Origin: Kordiimonas sp. SCSIO 12603
GTDB taxonomy: Bacteria > Pseudomonadota > Alphaproteobacteria > Sphingomonadales > Kordiimonadaceae
Assembly: GCF_024398035.1 (NCBI RefSeq)
Contig: NZ_CP073748.1
Coordinates: 239,501 to 303,500, forward strand
Length of the DNA stretch: 64,000 nt
Reading direction: 5' to 3'
Shown here one piece after another: positions 36,716 through 45,207 of the stretch. A program made the position numbers and the translations under genes. The number at the start of each line of letters is the position of its first letter. The first letter of the stretch is position 1. The notes beneath the pieces were generated by a model. The model was given only the letters and a program-made list of their open reading frames with translations. It had not been told where the DNA came from and made no database searches.

Positions 36716-38299
36716 GTGTGTGGTCTATTATTTGTTCAAGCCAAAGAAAATCAAAATCTAGATAATAATCAGCTCCTTGAAACATTAAAGCTTATGAGTC
36801 ACAGAGGCCCTAATCACATGGGTAGTCTTCATGCAGACAATACTACATTTTTAGGGCATACAAGGTTAAGTATCTTAGATACAGACAAACGAAGTAATCA
36901 ACCGTTCTTTTCTAGATGTGGTAGATACTGTATAATATACAATGGCGAAATATATAATTATATGGAGTTAAAAAGGCGGTATCGTATTAAAACAAAAACA
37001 TCTTCTGACACAGAAGTTTTATTAGAATTGTATATTAAATTAGGCCCTAAAGTTCTTTACGAATTAAACGGCATGTTTGCATTTGTTATATACGACATAG
37101 AAAATAGAGAAATATTTGCAGCTCGTGATCGCCTAGGTATAAAACCATTATATTATTACCAACATGATGACACATTAATATTTTCCTCAGAAATTTCATC
37201 CGTTTGTAATTTGCTTAAAACGCAATCAATTGATCAAATCGGCTTACGACAATACCTTAAACTGAGAACCTTTTTTAATAATAGAACATTATATAATGAT
37301 ATTAAAATGTTTCCTGCCGGCTCCTTTTTCTCGAAGGGTCGGGTATATAAATATTGGGACTATTTAGATTGCGAAAGCCATACTACGGACGCTTGTGACG
37401 AAGAAGTTCAACACTTAATCGAGTCTTCTGTAAATTACCGATGTATAGCAGATGTACCACTAGGCAGCTTTTTAAGTGGTGGCGTTGACAGCTCTATTAT
37501 TGCATCTCTATCAAACAAACCAGACACTTGGACTGTGGGCTTTAAAGATAACAACGAGTTTAAATGGGCTAAAATAATAGCAGATAAACTCGAAAGCAAA
37601 CACACTGAAGTAACTTTAGCTGAAGAAGAGTTCTTAGAGTTGACATCAAAAATGATTCGACTTCGCCAAGAACCTCTTTCCGTTCCAAACGAAGTATTAT
37701 TGTATAAAATGTCAGCTATAGCCAAAGCAAAAAACACAGTGATTTTGTCTGGCGAAGGAGCAGACGAATTATTTTATGGTTATGATAGAATATTCCGTTG
37801 GGCACACGCTAATACCTGGAATATTAAAATGTTTGATGAACTATACAGCTACGGAAGCCATAGAGACGATGAAGTATTGTACGACGTGCTACAACCATAT
37901 TCATTGTTATCTAATTCCTTAGAAAAGGTATCCGCATTTTTTCAAGTAAGCCATCTCCACGGATTGCTACGCAGGTTGGACAATAGTTCAATGTTAGGCT
38001 CTATTGAAGCGCGAGTACCATTTGTTGATCATCGCCTAGTCGAGTACATGAAAGGGAGAAATTTCGAATATAGAATACAACATAACAATGTGAAGGCTCC
38101 TTTAAAAAGAATATTTTCGCACTTTTTAACACCCGAAATAATAAATAGGCCTAAAATCGGTTTTGCCGTACCTCTCCAAAAGATATTCAACTCAAATAAA
38201 AACCCTATGGATAACTGGTTGGACTTTAATATGTCGACCTTACTTGGAGATGACTGGCCAATGTTAAAACGAGAAATTTTTGCAGGGATAGAATCATGA
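36716..38299 (+). CDS. Asparagine synthase (glutamine-hydrolysing)-like amidotransferase
   Basis: 527 residues. The start codon is GTG at 36716, giving MCGLL, with Cys2 as the N-terminal nucleophile of class II glutamine amidotransferases; RLSILDT, NGEIYNY and SDTEVLLE complete that domain (about 1-190). The synthetase domain has the PP-loop LSGGVDSS (about 239-246) and SGEGADELF. Length and motifs match AsnB. In glycan clusters such enzymes commonly amidate uronic acids rather than aspartate, and that is the likelier role here. It starts 2 bases after the glycerophosphotransferase gene and overlaps the next gene by 4. Confidence 0.9.
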   Translation: MCGLLFVQAKENQNLDNNQLLETLKLMSHRGPNHMGSLHADNTTFLGHTRLSILDTDKRSNQPFFSRCGRYCIIYNGEIYNYMELKRRYRIKTKTSSDTEVLLELYIKLGPKVLYELNGMFAFVIYDIENREIFAARDRLGIKPLYYYQHDDTLIFSSEISSVCNLLKTQSIDQIGLRQYLKLRTFFNNRTLYNDIKMFPAGSFFSKGRVYKYWDYLDCESHTTDACDEEVQHLIESSVNYRCIADVPLGSFLSGGVDSSIIASLSNKPDTWTVGFKDNNEFKWAKIIADKLESKHTEVTLAEEEFLELTSKMIRLRQEPLSVPNEVLLYKMSAIAKAKNTVILSGEGADELFYGYDRIFRWAHANTWNIKMFDELYSYGSHRDDEVLYDVLQPYSLLSNSLEKVSAFFQVSHLHGLLRRLDNSSMLGSIEARVPFVDHRLVEYMKGRNFEYRIQHNNVKAPLKRIFSHFLTPEIINRPKIGFAVPLQKIFNSNKNPMDNWLDFNMSTLLGDDWPMLKREIFAGIES

Positions 38300-38715
38300 T
38301 TATAGGGTATACAACAGGTGTATTTGACTTGTTCCATGTGGGGCATGTCCGAATTTTAAAAAATGCTAGTGCACTTTGTGATAAATTAATAGTCGGCGTC
38401 ACCTCAGATGAGATGGTGTATGAGTATAAAAAGAAAAAAACTGTAATTCCGTTTAACGAACGTTTAGAGATAGTTTCTAGCTGTAAGTATGTGGATGTAG
38501 CAACAATACAAGAAAATCATGACAAACTAGAAGCATGGAACCGGTACCACTTTGATATTATGTTTGTGGGAGATGACTGGTTTAAAACATGTAAATGGCG
38601 TAAAATAGAAGAGGAGTTAAAAACTCGTAATGTTAGAACTATCTACTTCCCATATACAAAAACGACATCATCTACTCTAATAAATCAAACCTTAGAAGAT
38701 CTGAGAGACAACTAA
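38296..38715 (+). CDS. Glycerol-3-phosphate cytidylyltransferase-like protein (TagD family)
   Basis: 139 residues, near the length of TagD. It carries the nucleotidyltransferase HxGH motif in GVFDLFHVGHVRILKNA and the FVGDDWFKT segment; the usual RTxGISTT motif appears as YTKTTSSTLIN. It would make CDP-glycerol from CTP and glycerol-3-phosphate for the TagB/F-like enzyme, although ethanolamine-phosphate or other substrates are known in the family. It overlaps the asparagine-synthase gene by ATGA, and its stop overlaps the stop of the convergent flippase gene (38712-38715). Confidence 0.87.
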   Translation: MIIGYTTGVFDLFHVGHVRILKNASALCDKLIVGVTSDEMVYEYKKKKTVIPFNERLEIVSSCKYVDVATIQENHDKLEAWNRYHFDIMFVGDDWFKTCKWRKIEEELKTRNVRTIYFPYTKTTSSTLINQTLEDLRDN

Positions 38716-39959
38716 GAAAATATTCTCTTAAGTGCAAAAATCCATAAAGCAACTTTGCTAAAATACGGTATACTCAAGGTATAAATAGCAACTTCAATAG
38801 TAAATATATTTCTCGTATAATATACAGTTATCAACCATAATAGAAAAAACAGTATATTATACGAATATTCTGTTTTTTCGTAGCCCGTCATTAATGTTAT
38901 ATAGTTTATAGGGCCGCACACACAGTTTATAGAATGTATTACTGCTATCATCACCAAGAAATAGTGGCCATTATGATAGCTCTTACCAAACATAGAAAGT
39001 ACTTGTTCTCCAAATAGCGAGAATATTCCAATAAAAACTAAAGCATTTAGAAACCCATACAATGTCAATAAAATACATATTTTGAGTAGTTTTTCTTTCT
39101 CTCTAAAGAAAATTTTTGATATTTTTGTAGAAAGATATAAGTTAACAGCTATCTGTGGCAAAAGCATAATTGCCGATACTTTGTATATAATAAAGAATAA
39201 ACCAGCATCTTGGGGGGTTAACAAATATCCTACCAAAATCACGCTAATATTCTGAGACGCAACCCCTACAACAGAACTTGTCCATAGCCCTTTGGATGTA
39301 GCCCACCAATCCTCCTTATCTATTTCAGGAGTTATATAACTATCTTTCTCTAAAAGAGCGCGTTCACTAAATATATACTGTACGGCAACAATGAGTAATA
39401 AACTTCCTGCGGCATATAACAGCACAACTGGTGCAGTCAGCGCTATACCAAATCCACCACCTAATGTAGGAATGAGGACACGCCAGAGGATATCTCTTGG
39501 GACCAAAGCACCCACGACAGACCCACGTGCCCGCATTATATGGGAAACATATTCAGCCCCTGCCATCGGCAACAATAGAAGAACAGCATAGTATAAATAA
39601 TCGACCTGAGCTGAAGGTTTGAATAACGAATATAGATACACGCCAACCAAGGATAAACACAGCGTGCCAAAGCTAATTTTAACGAACAGATGTTTACTAT
39701 AGGCCACTGCACCATGCATTAAAGCCAGCTTATTCTGGCCATCATATTGCGGGATATAACGCAGTACAAAATTATGCTGACCACCCGTACCAACCATTGC
39801 CAAAAACGTGGCAAGGCTAAAGCCCATTGCAAACTTACCGTATTCAACGGGCGTCATCCAACGGGCTAGAAGTACAAACATGATGTAAGACAGCCCTGCA
39901 GTTGCTACTTTAATCATTAAAGCAACACTACCTTTTTTTAGTAATTCACTCAGAGCCAC
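38712..39959 (-). CDS. Polysaccharide flippase (Wzx/MATE-like, oligosaccharide flippase family)
   Basis: 415 residues with about twelve hydrophobic segments. The N-terminal region (AGLSYIMFVLLARWMTPVEYGKFAMGFSLATFLAMVG) is typical of Wzx and related lipid-linked oligosaccharide flippases. It would move the undecaprenyl-linked repeat unit across the inner membrane. It is transcribed against the other glycan genes, and the overlapping stop codons leave no room for a terminator between them. Its codon use is less AT-rich toward the N-terminal end. Confidence 0.87.
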   Translation of the reverse strand: MALSELLKKGSVALMIKVATAGLSYIMFVLLARWMTPVEYGKFAMGFSLATFLAMVGTGGQHNFVLRYIPQYDGQNKLALMHGAVAYSKHLFVKISFGTLCLSLVGVYLYSLFKPSAQVDYLYYAVLLLLPMAGAEYVSHIMRARGSVVGALVPRDILWRVLIPTLGGGFGIALTAPVVLLYAAGSLLLIVAVQYIFSERALLEKDSYITPEIDKEDWWATSKGLWTSSVVGVASQNISVILVGYLLTPQDAGLFFIIYKVSAIMLLPQIAVNLYLSTKISKIFFREKEKLLKICILLTLYGFLNALVFIGIFSLFGEQVLSMFGKSYHNGHYFLVMIAVIHSINCVCGPINYITLMTGYEKTEYSYNILFFLLWLITVYYTRNIFTIEVAIYTLSIPYFSKVALWIFALKRIFS

Positions 39960-40085
39960 ATCAGCTCCTCAACCATCAAAAATTGAATAAATAATCTGCA
40001 ATAGAAAACAATATTAGTATGACGGACTTATAAATTAATTTAAGTATAAACACACATCTTTTTTATGAATTGCTCTAAATATCCT

Positions 40086-40793
40086 TTAATTAAGCCTCCC
40101 CCTCAAGGCAGCTAGGTAACTACGGCCAACTGGGATGTGCACACCATCCAAACACTGTAGTTCATACTTGCTGCCAGGAAAACTCTTAAGGGCTTGTGTC
40201 TCTAGTAAATTCACACCGTGTGATTTATGAATCCGCTGGAAATTATCTGGGAGCAGCAACATCAGCTGCCCCAGGCTTTTCTCGTGGAAAAGGTTACTAC
40301 CGTTTTTCAGTATAATCTCACAGTATTTGTCATCTGCTTTAAGGCGTACAATATCTACCACCTGAATGAGCTGAGTTTTTCCGGCATGCCTTACTCCCAG
40401 GAACTGTGCTTTCCCTGCACCCGTGTGCTTACCTTGACTAGCCCCACCCAGCTTCCCAAAAGCTTGTTTCAAACGCTCTTCCGTAAAGGGTTTTGCAACA
40501 AAATCCACCACACCATACTCAAACGCTGTTAACGCCTGATCTGTATTCGCGGAAACAATAATTGTTTGAAAGTTGCGCGCCACTATACCCGCGAGCAAAT
40601 CAAACCCGCTCTCTCCACCCAAGTTTAAGTCCAACATCAAAACATCTATTTCATGGTCTGTGAGAAATTCTTCCGCATCTGAAACACATTCTACTGTCTC
40701 TAAGAGGCGAAGGTCTGGCCCAATAATTTCGCGTGTCATCCTAGACAGCGCCTTGGCCACCATATGCTCATCTTCCACAATCAATATGCGCAT
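40086..40793 (-). CDS. LytTR-family response regulator
   Basis: 235 residues. The receiver domain (about 1-118) has the acidic pair in VEDEH, phospho-acceptor Asp55 in LMLDLNLGG and Lys in VAKPF. The LytTR DNA-binding domain (about 135-232) has DIVRLKADDKYCEIILKNG, FQRIHKSHGVNL and IPVGRSYL. It is encoded 3 bases after the membrane kinase, so the two form a two-component pair. A 21-bp-period direct repeat upstream of the kinase gene (42609-42641) is the obvious candidate target. Confidence 0.93.
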   Translation of the reverse strand: MRILIVEDEHMVAKALSRMTREIIGPDLRLLETVECVSDAEEFLTDHEIDVLMLDLNLGGESGFDLLAGIVARNFQTIIVSANTDQALTAFEYGVVDFVAKPFTEERLKQAFGKLGGASQGKHTGAGKAQFLGVRHAGKTQLIQVVDIVRLKADDKYCEIILKNGSNLFHEKSLGQLMLLLPDNFQRIHKSHGVNLLETQALKSFPGSKYELQCLDGVHIPVGRSYLAALRGRLN

Positions 40794-40796
40794 CTA

Positions 40797-42566
40797 CTAT
40801 CTCTTAGTTTCCAATTTAATCTTGGTTACCCAGTTGCCTGTGTGGTTCATGCCATCTTCAAAAAGATAACCCTCACCCCAAACATCCTTCATACGTGCTC
40901 GCACATAACTAAGCCCTATCCCACCTGTCGTAACCTTCCTTTTCAACGGCTCACCAGAGGGTGCAACCAGCTCATATTGAAGCTGCCCATTCGGTAGAGT
41001 AAGCTGCTCTAGCCTGAAAGGTCCCACATCCTTCTTAAAACGCGTATGGGTCATGGCATTTTCAATAAGTGTATGAAAAATCGCAGGTGGGACTAGGGCT
41101 TCACCATCCTGCACACTGGTCTCAAGCCTGAATTTCACATCTTTTCGGTAACTCATCAGCTCAAGGTGAACATTACAAAGCTCTATCTCCCTAAACAAAG
41201 GAATAGATTGCTCTCCCGCTATTTCCCGAAGAATTCTAAATTCACTCGCAAGAGCATGGATCATTTTCACCCCAACATCGGGATTTTCACGTATCCATTC
41301 AGCAAGTGCTGATAGCGTATTCATTATAAAATGTGGCTGCAGGTGGCTCTTTAAAAGCTCAAGCTCCAATCTTTCAGACAGCAGAGAAATTTCAAAAGCT
41401 TCACGGCGTTTATGTTCAAAGGCAATGGCTTGCAAAACAAACAACACCACCGAAAGCGCAGACATATAGTAATAATAATAATTGCTCAGATAGATATCTT
41501 GCTCGAAGAAAAAGCCTGTGGAAAACAGAAGTAAAACGAGTAACACCAATTTCCCATACGGATGCTTTTTTCGCGCAGCATACAGAGCAGCTATAATAGC
41601 CAGTAAAGTATATAACCCCGTGCTTAGAAACAGCCCAAACTCTATGGAAAAACCCTTTAAAACAACGGGGGTCACTAATAACAGAACAGGAAGGATCCAT
41701 GTGTAAACCCAGGGCCTTAAAACTGTAATATCAAGGCGGTTTGCCACAAATCGAAACAGAAAAACCCCAGCATAAATACGGCAAACGTACCATAGATAGA
41801 GCCATAATATATGATAGGAATACGGGTATGAATATAGGGTAGCAAGAATACCAAGCAGCAACTCCACCCATGCCAAAGCAAACATAGGCGCAAGCCATAT
41901 TTCGGCATCAACCTTTCGCCGGATAAATGCTCCCATAAGGAAAAACACTGCCGCAGTAAAAATACTGCCTGTCATCATTAAGAACGGTAGATAATCCTCG
42001 AAGGCAACATGCCCCTTTTCTTCAAGCGGCATTATAATCGCAACGACTTCCAATTCTGGCTTCAGAAAACTCCATTTCTCACCAAAACCATGTGCAGAAA
42101 AGCGAACAGAGATTATATTTTTGCCTTCGTGAAGGGCATTAACACGAAGCGGGAAAATACGGTGCACTCTACCCGGCTGTTCACCTGCACTGGTTTGAGA
42201 TGGAACACCGTTTGAACCAACCTGCTTACCATTGATATAAATCACTGAGGTAACAGTACTATACATTGTTATCGCCAGCGGGCGCGGCTGTTCAAACATC
42301 CCTACCGGCACATCTATTTCTGCTCTCAGCCAATTAACCGGTTGATCAGTATCATAGTCAAAATCGCTAAGGGTAACCCAGTTCCCACTTTGAAAAGGAG
42401 CCGCCGAAAACACCCTTTTATCCTCTCGGGAAACCTCAAAATCTCCAAGGACAACTGAAGGGAACTCTTCCTCGCCAGGCATTGAAACACTGCCGTAAGA
42501 TATCAACATCGCACCAAAGAAAAGCGCAATGAATACAAATTGAAATATAACGTGCTTTATTTTCAT
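40797..42566 (-). CDS. Membrane sensor histidine kinase, LytS/His_kinase (PF06580) type
   Basis: About 589 residues. The order is an N-terminal signal/anchor, a periplasmic jelly-roll-like region (about 40-175), seven or so transmembrane segments (about 185-395), then a kinase core with the phospho-acceptor region LLKSHLQPHFIMNTLSALAEW, the N-box in FHTLIENAMTH and the G-box in GGIGLSYVRARM. It signals to the adjacent LytTR regulator. The sensor part has the same layout as the one-component LytTR protein at 1805. ATG 42566 is preferred over TTG 42575; no RBS is clear. Confidence 0.9.
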   Translation of the reverse strand: MKIKHVIFQFVFIALFFGAMLISYGSVSMPGEEEFPSVVLGDFEVSREDKRVFSAAPFQSGNWVTLSDFDYDTDQPVNWLRAEIDVPVGMFEQPRPLAITMYSTVTSVIYINGKQVGSNGVPSQTSAGEQPGRVHRIFPLRVNALHEGKNIISVRFSAHGFGEKWSFLKPELEVVAIIMPLEEKGHVAFEDYLPFLMMTGSIFTAAVFFLMGAFIRRKVDAEIWLAPMFALAWVELLLGILATLYSYPYSYHILWLYLWYVCRIYAGVFLFRFVANRLDITVLRPWVYTWILPVLLLVTPVVLKGFSIEFGLFLSTGLYTLLAIIAALYAARKKHPYGKLVLLVLLLFSTGFFFEQDIYLSNYYYYYMSALSVVLFVLQAIAFEHKRREAFEISLLSERLELELLKSHLQPHFIMNTLSALAEWIRENPDVGVKMIHALASEFRILREIAGEQSIPLFREIELCNVHLELMSYRKDVKFRLETSVQDGEALVPPAIFHTLIENAMTHTRFKKDVGPFRLEQLTLPNGQLQYELVAPSGEPLKRKVTTGGIGLSYVRARMKDVWGEGYLFEDGMNHTGNWVTKIKLETKR

Positions 42567-42608
42567 GAACCGCAAAATATCACGAAACCAGCCTTTGTCG
42601 TCGGCTAT

Positions 42609-42641
42609 TTTGAGCAGTTGGCCTATAGGTTTGAGCAGTTG
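42609..42641 (+). promoter_or_regulatory. Direct repeat with LytTR-type spacing in a divergent promoter
   Basis: TTTGAGCAGTTG occurs at 42609-42620 and again at 42630-42641, a 21-bp period. A partial inverted copy (CTGCTCAAAA) lies at 42650-42659. The CAGTTGG/CAGTTGA cores fit positions 2-8 of the LytTR half-site pattern. A possible -35 box TTGACG (42639-42644) overlaps the second copy. The repeat lies between the kinase gene and the outer-membrane protein gene and is oriented toward the latter. Confidence 0.55.
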
Positions 42642-42736
42642 ACGTGCTTCTGCTCAAAACAACAATACTCACGCCCTACATGCACCTCGAAACCAATAAC
42701 AGGCCATAACTTGCCGTAACTAAAGCGAGGTATATT

Positions 42737-43501
42737 ATGAAATACGCAACTTTACTAAACAGTCTATCAACTGCCACCCTGATCTTTGGAGCATTATCCT
42801 TAATGCCTACCGCACATGCCGATGATGCGCCCGAGCTTTCCTATACTTTCATCGAAGGTGGCTACCTAACCACCAGAAATGGCTTAAGCGGTTCGGTGCA
42901 AGATGGTGATACAGCAATTAATTTTATATCTGCAGACACGGATGGTTTTTTCGGTCGCCTCTCTTACCAATTTGGTGACAACATGTATGTTTGGGGTGAC
43001 TTCTCTCAAAACAAATATGAACTGGCAGCATCTACCCAGACAGGTGATGTATTTACAAATGCCTTCTACAGCTTAAAACCCCGTCGGTACATGGGTGGCT
43101 TGGGTATCTTCCATGAGCTTGATGATAACTTCCATCTGTTTGCAGAGGGTGGTATTGCCGTTACCGATTTCAGCCTCAAGCTAGCTGGGGTCAACACTGG
43201 CCCTACTGGTGATTTACTGAATGTTGTTAATTTAGCATCATCCAATACAGAAATTCATGGCACCGCCAAAGTCGGTTTGCGTTACATGACGGAATTTGGT
43301 CTGGAACTTAATCTTGCAGGTTCGTGGGCCGGGGATAGCCGTATCAAAGCCAATGATGCAGGAAATGATTTCCGTATAGCAGATGAATATGCGGGCGAAG
43401 CAGGGCTTAGATATCATTTCAATGATAAAATATCGCTTGGCGCTTCGTATCGCAGAACATCGGAAAATACATTTCTAGGTTCTGTTCGGTTCAGCTTTTA
43501 A
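42737..43501 (+). CDS. Outer-membrane beta-barrel protein
   Basis: 254 residues with a signal peptide (about 1-28, ending PTAHAD). Alternating hydrophobic/polar strands and Gly/aromatic-rich turns follow, and the C-terminus is Phe (LGSVRFSF), the classic outer-membrane insertion signature. It resembles small OmpA/OmpW-like or porin-family barrels; no specific ligand is evident. The RBS is GAGG seven bases before the ATG. It is divergent from the LytS-type kinase gene, with the direct repeat at 42609-42641 in the promoter region, so it is a likely target of that system. Confidence 0.82.
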   Translation: MKYATLLNSLSTATLIFGALSLMPTAHADDAPELSYTFIEGGYLTTRNGLSGSVQDGDTAINFISADTDGFFGRLSYQFGDNMYVWGDFSQNKYELAASTQTGDVFTNAFYSLKPRRYMGGLGIFHELDDNFHLFAEGGIAVTDFSLKLAGVNTGPTGDLLNVVNLASSNTEIHGTAKVGLRYMTEFGLELNLAGSWAGDSRIKANDAGNDFRIADEYAGEAGLRYHFNDKISLGASYRRTSENTFLGSVRFSF

Positions 43502-43523
43502 TCTCGCTTAACTGAGCCGACAT

Positions 43524-43554
43524 GGCCTCATTCTTTATTGAGTGAGGCCTTTTA
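43524..43554. terminator. Terminator hairpin between the OMP and marR genes
   Basis: GGCCTCATTC and GAGTGAGGCC form a 10-bp stem with one mismatch around TTTATT, followed on the plus strand by TTTTATT. It sits 22 bases after the OMP stop and touches the stop codon of the convergent MarR-type gene, so it probably serves both. Confidence 0.8.
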
Positions 43555-43980
43555 TTCCTGGAATTCACCAAGCAGGAACAGTTTTGATTTCAATTCTGAA
43601 AGATTGATTTCCAGTTGTGCCTCAAGCTGCTTATCAACATCACCCATCAATGCATAGGCTTCTTCTACAAGTTCAAGCCCTTCAGGTGTTGCAAAAATCC
43701 AGATCTGCTTCTTATTTAACTTATCCGGCACACGGTTCACTAGCTTGTCCCGTTCCATCCTGTTCAGCAAATTAGAAACTGAGGGGCGACTAATACCAAG
43801 AACACTGGCTATTTCACTAGGCGTGCATAATTTACGGTCTTTTAAAATACCAAGGGCATAGGCCTGCACCGGCCGCAAACCAAGTGGTTTCAAGCATTTT
43901 GTATATAGCTCGCTAACCAATCGGTGGCTTTCCGCCAAGCGAAACGCCAATTGGTTCGAAAATGTTTCAACATAATCCAC
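43552..43980 (-). CDS. MarR-family transcriptional regulator
   Basis: About 142 residues with a winged helix (LCTPSEIASVLGISRPSVSNLLNRMERDKLVNRVPDKLNKKQIWIFATPEG) flanked by dimerisation helices. I prefer GTG at 43980 (AGG nine bases upstream); TTG at 44016 is an in-frame alternative that adds 12 residues. It is divergent from the ParA gene, and the shared region carries an AT-rich inverted repeat (44030-44061) that could be its operator. The ligand is unknown. Confidence 0.87.
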   Translation of the reverse strand: MDYVETFSNQLAFRLAESHRLVSELYTKCLKPLGLRPVQAYALGILKDRKLCTPSEIASVLGISRPSVSNLLNRMERDKLVNRVPDKLNKKQIWIFATPEGLELVEEAYALMGDVDKQLEAQLEINLSELKSKLFLLGEFQE

Positions 43981-44029
43981 GGTAAAAAACCTGTCCCCAT
44001 CAGTACGCAAAAACAAGATGCATACTTTT

Positions 44030-44061
44030 GAAAATTTTACAAAATACTTTCGTAAATTTTC
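44030..44061. promoter_or_regulatory. AT-rich inverted repeat between marR-type and parA-type genes
   Basis: GAAAATTTTAC (44030-44040) and GTAAATTTTC (44052-44061) are inverted copies apart from one extra T. The left arm with its following AAAATACTT recurs almost unchanged at 50805-50825, before the unknown 575-residue gene. It is a candidate MarR operator. Confidence 0.45.
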
Positions 44062-44187
44062 CCGAAGTTTTTACTGATTTTTACATTAATTAATCACTAT
44101 TTACGAGAAATTTGCTCGCATAAATTAATCTATCTTTGAAGGTTTTCCGAGATGCTTGATTCTATATTTCAGGCACCGGAGAGCATC

Positions 44188-44904
44188 ATGAGAACGATTG
44201 CTATTACCTCCCAGAAAGGTGGATCAGGCAAAACCACCTTAACGGGACATCTGGCGGTAGCGGCTGAACAGGAAGGTTTCGGCCCTGTCGCTTTAATTGA
44301 CACTGACCCTCAAGGAAGTTTGAGCGACTGGTGGAATGCAAGAGAGGCAGAGACACCACTCTTTGCTAAAGCCAGCCTCTCTTCGCTGGCAGATGACCTT
44401 CAGGCTCTAAAGGAAGCAGGTGTTAAACTTGTTTTCATTGATACACCACCCGCTATCACTCGCGCCAATCAGACTGTGATTGCAAAATCTGATCTGGTCG
44501 TCATCCCAACGCGCCCCAGTCCCCATGATTTGCGAGCGGTTGGTGCAACGATTGACCTCGTCGAAGAAGCGCAGAAGCCCATGCTGTTTGCCATCAACGG
44601 TGCAACGATGCGCGCCAAGCTAACCGGCGAAGCGGCAATTGCACTATCACAACACGGAACAGTGGCGCCCGATATCCTTCACAATCGGCAAGAATTTGCA
44701 GCCAGCATGATTGATGGCAGAACAGTTATAGAAACCAATGCGAACGGGAAATCTGCCCAGGAAGTTTTAGGGCTTTGGCAATATATTGAAGCGCGCCTCA
44801 AAAAGCTGCCCGTAAAAGCCAGTTTTAAAACCACCAATCATCACCGCATGAATGGATTTGGTAAGAAACCCGCCAGCTTTGGCGAACAACCTGCCGCGCT
44901 CTAA
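44188..44904 (+). CDS. Orphan ParA/Soj-family ATPase
   Basis: 238 residues with the deviant Walker A KGGSGKTT (second Lys is the signature of ParA/MinD proteins), Walker A' [14 protein letters not shown] and Walker B VFIDTPPA. It would form ATP-dependent dimers that bind DNA or membrane and position cargo. ATG at 44188 has GGAG six bases upstream and starts right before the P-loop; ATG 44152 is less likely. The basic C-terminal tail (about 205-238) is unusual. No parB follows; instead a 96-residue RHH-like gene lies 12 bases downstream, so this is not the main chromosome-partitioning locus. Confidence 0.92.
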   Translation: MRTIAITSQKGGSGKTTLTGHLAVAAEQEGFGPVALIDTDPQGSLSDWWNAREAETPLFAKASLSSLADDLQALKEAGVKLVFIDTPPAITRANQTVIAKSDLVVIPTRPSPHDLRAVGATIDLVEEAQKPMLFAINGATMRAKLTGEAAIALSQHGTVAPDILHNRQEFAASMIDGRTVIETNANGKSAQEVLGLWQYIEARLKKLPVKASFKTTNHHRMNGFGKKPASFGEQPAAL

Positions 44905-44916
44905 AGGAGAATAGTT

Positions 44917-45207
44917 ATGACAACCGCCTCCCTGAGCGCAAACCTATTAGTTCGAAAAGGAAGAGCTGTTCCATCTGGACAGAATGTCGAACCGCTTTTT
45001 CAAAATATTGACCTGAAGGTACCGCAAACCGAGCCCGTAAAAAGGCCTATCCGCAAATCACTGCGCGTAACAGAACGAGATAATAAACGCTTACGAATTT
45101 TGGCGGCGCGCCTCGGCGTTTCACAGCAAAAAATTATGGAAACAGCACTACTAAAAATGCTGAATGAAGCGTCAGATCCGAATGGATGTATCTGCGGTAC
45201 CCCTTAA
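44917..45207 (+). CDS. Small RHH-like protein, probable ParA partner
   Basis: 96 residues with a clear RBS (AAGGAG). The C-terminal half (RKSLRVTERDNKRLRILAARLGVSQQKIMETALLKML) has the beta-strand/helix/helix spacing of a ribbon-helix-helix domain. The N-terminal half is basic and probably disordered. It is encoded immediately after the ParA-type ATPase, as are small RHH centromere-binding or ATPase-stimulating partners in type Ib partition systems. Its stop overlaps that of the convergent SPOR gene in a TTAA (45204-45207). The assignment rests on pattern and context. Confidence 0.68.
   Translation: MTTASLSANLLVRKGRAVPSGQNVEPLFQNIDLKVPQTEPVKRPIRKSLRVTERDNKRLRILAARLGVSQQKIMETALLKMLNEASDPNGCICGTP

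Larger units (their letters stand above)
30700..39960. other. AT-rich surface-polysaccharide island
   Basis: From the WcaJ-like gene to the flippase gene, the sequence is visibly richer in A and T than the flanks (long A and T runs, frequent AAA/ATA/TTA codons, few GC-rich stretches). The change is sharpest over 32.2-38.3 kb. All genes concern glycan building or export. There is no tRNA, integrase or direct repeat at the edges. The composition suggests acquisition by transfer, as is common for capsule and O-antigen loci. GC was judged by eye, not computed. Confidence 0.75.

Noticed and set aside
30700-39960. Polysaccharide island as an integrative element
   Set aside because: No integrase, transposase, att-like repeats or tRNA boundary is visible.
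44152-45207. ParA/RHH pair as the chromosomal parAB locus or a plasmid remnant
   Set aside because: There is no parB, no parS-like cluster and no replication gene nearby, and base composition matches the chromosome.
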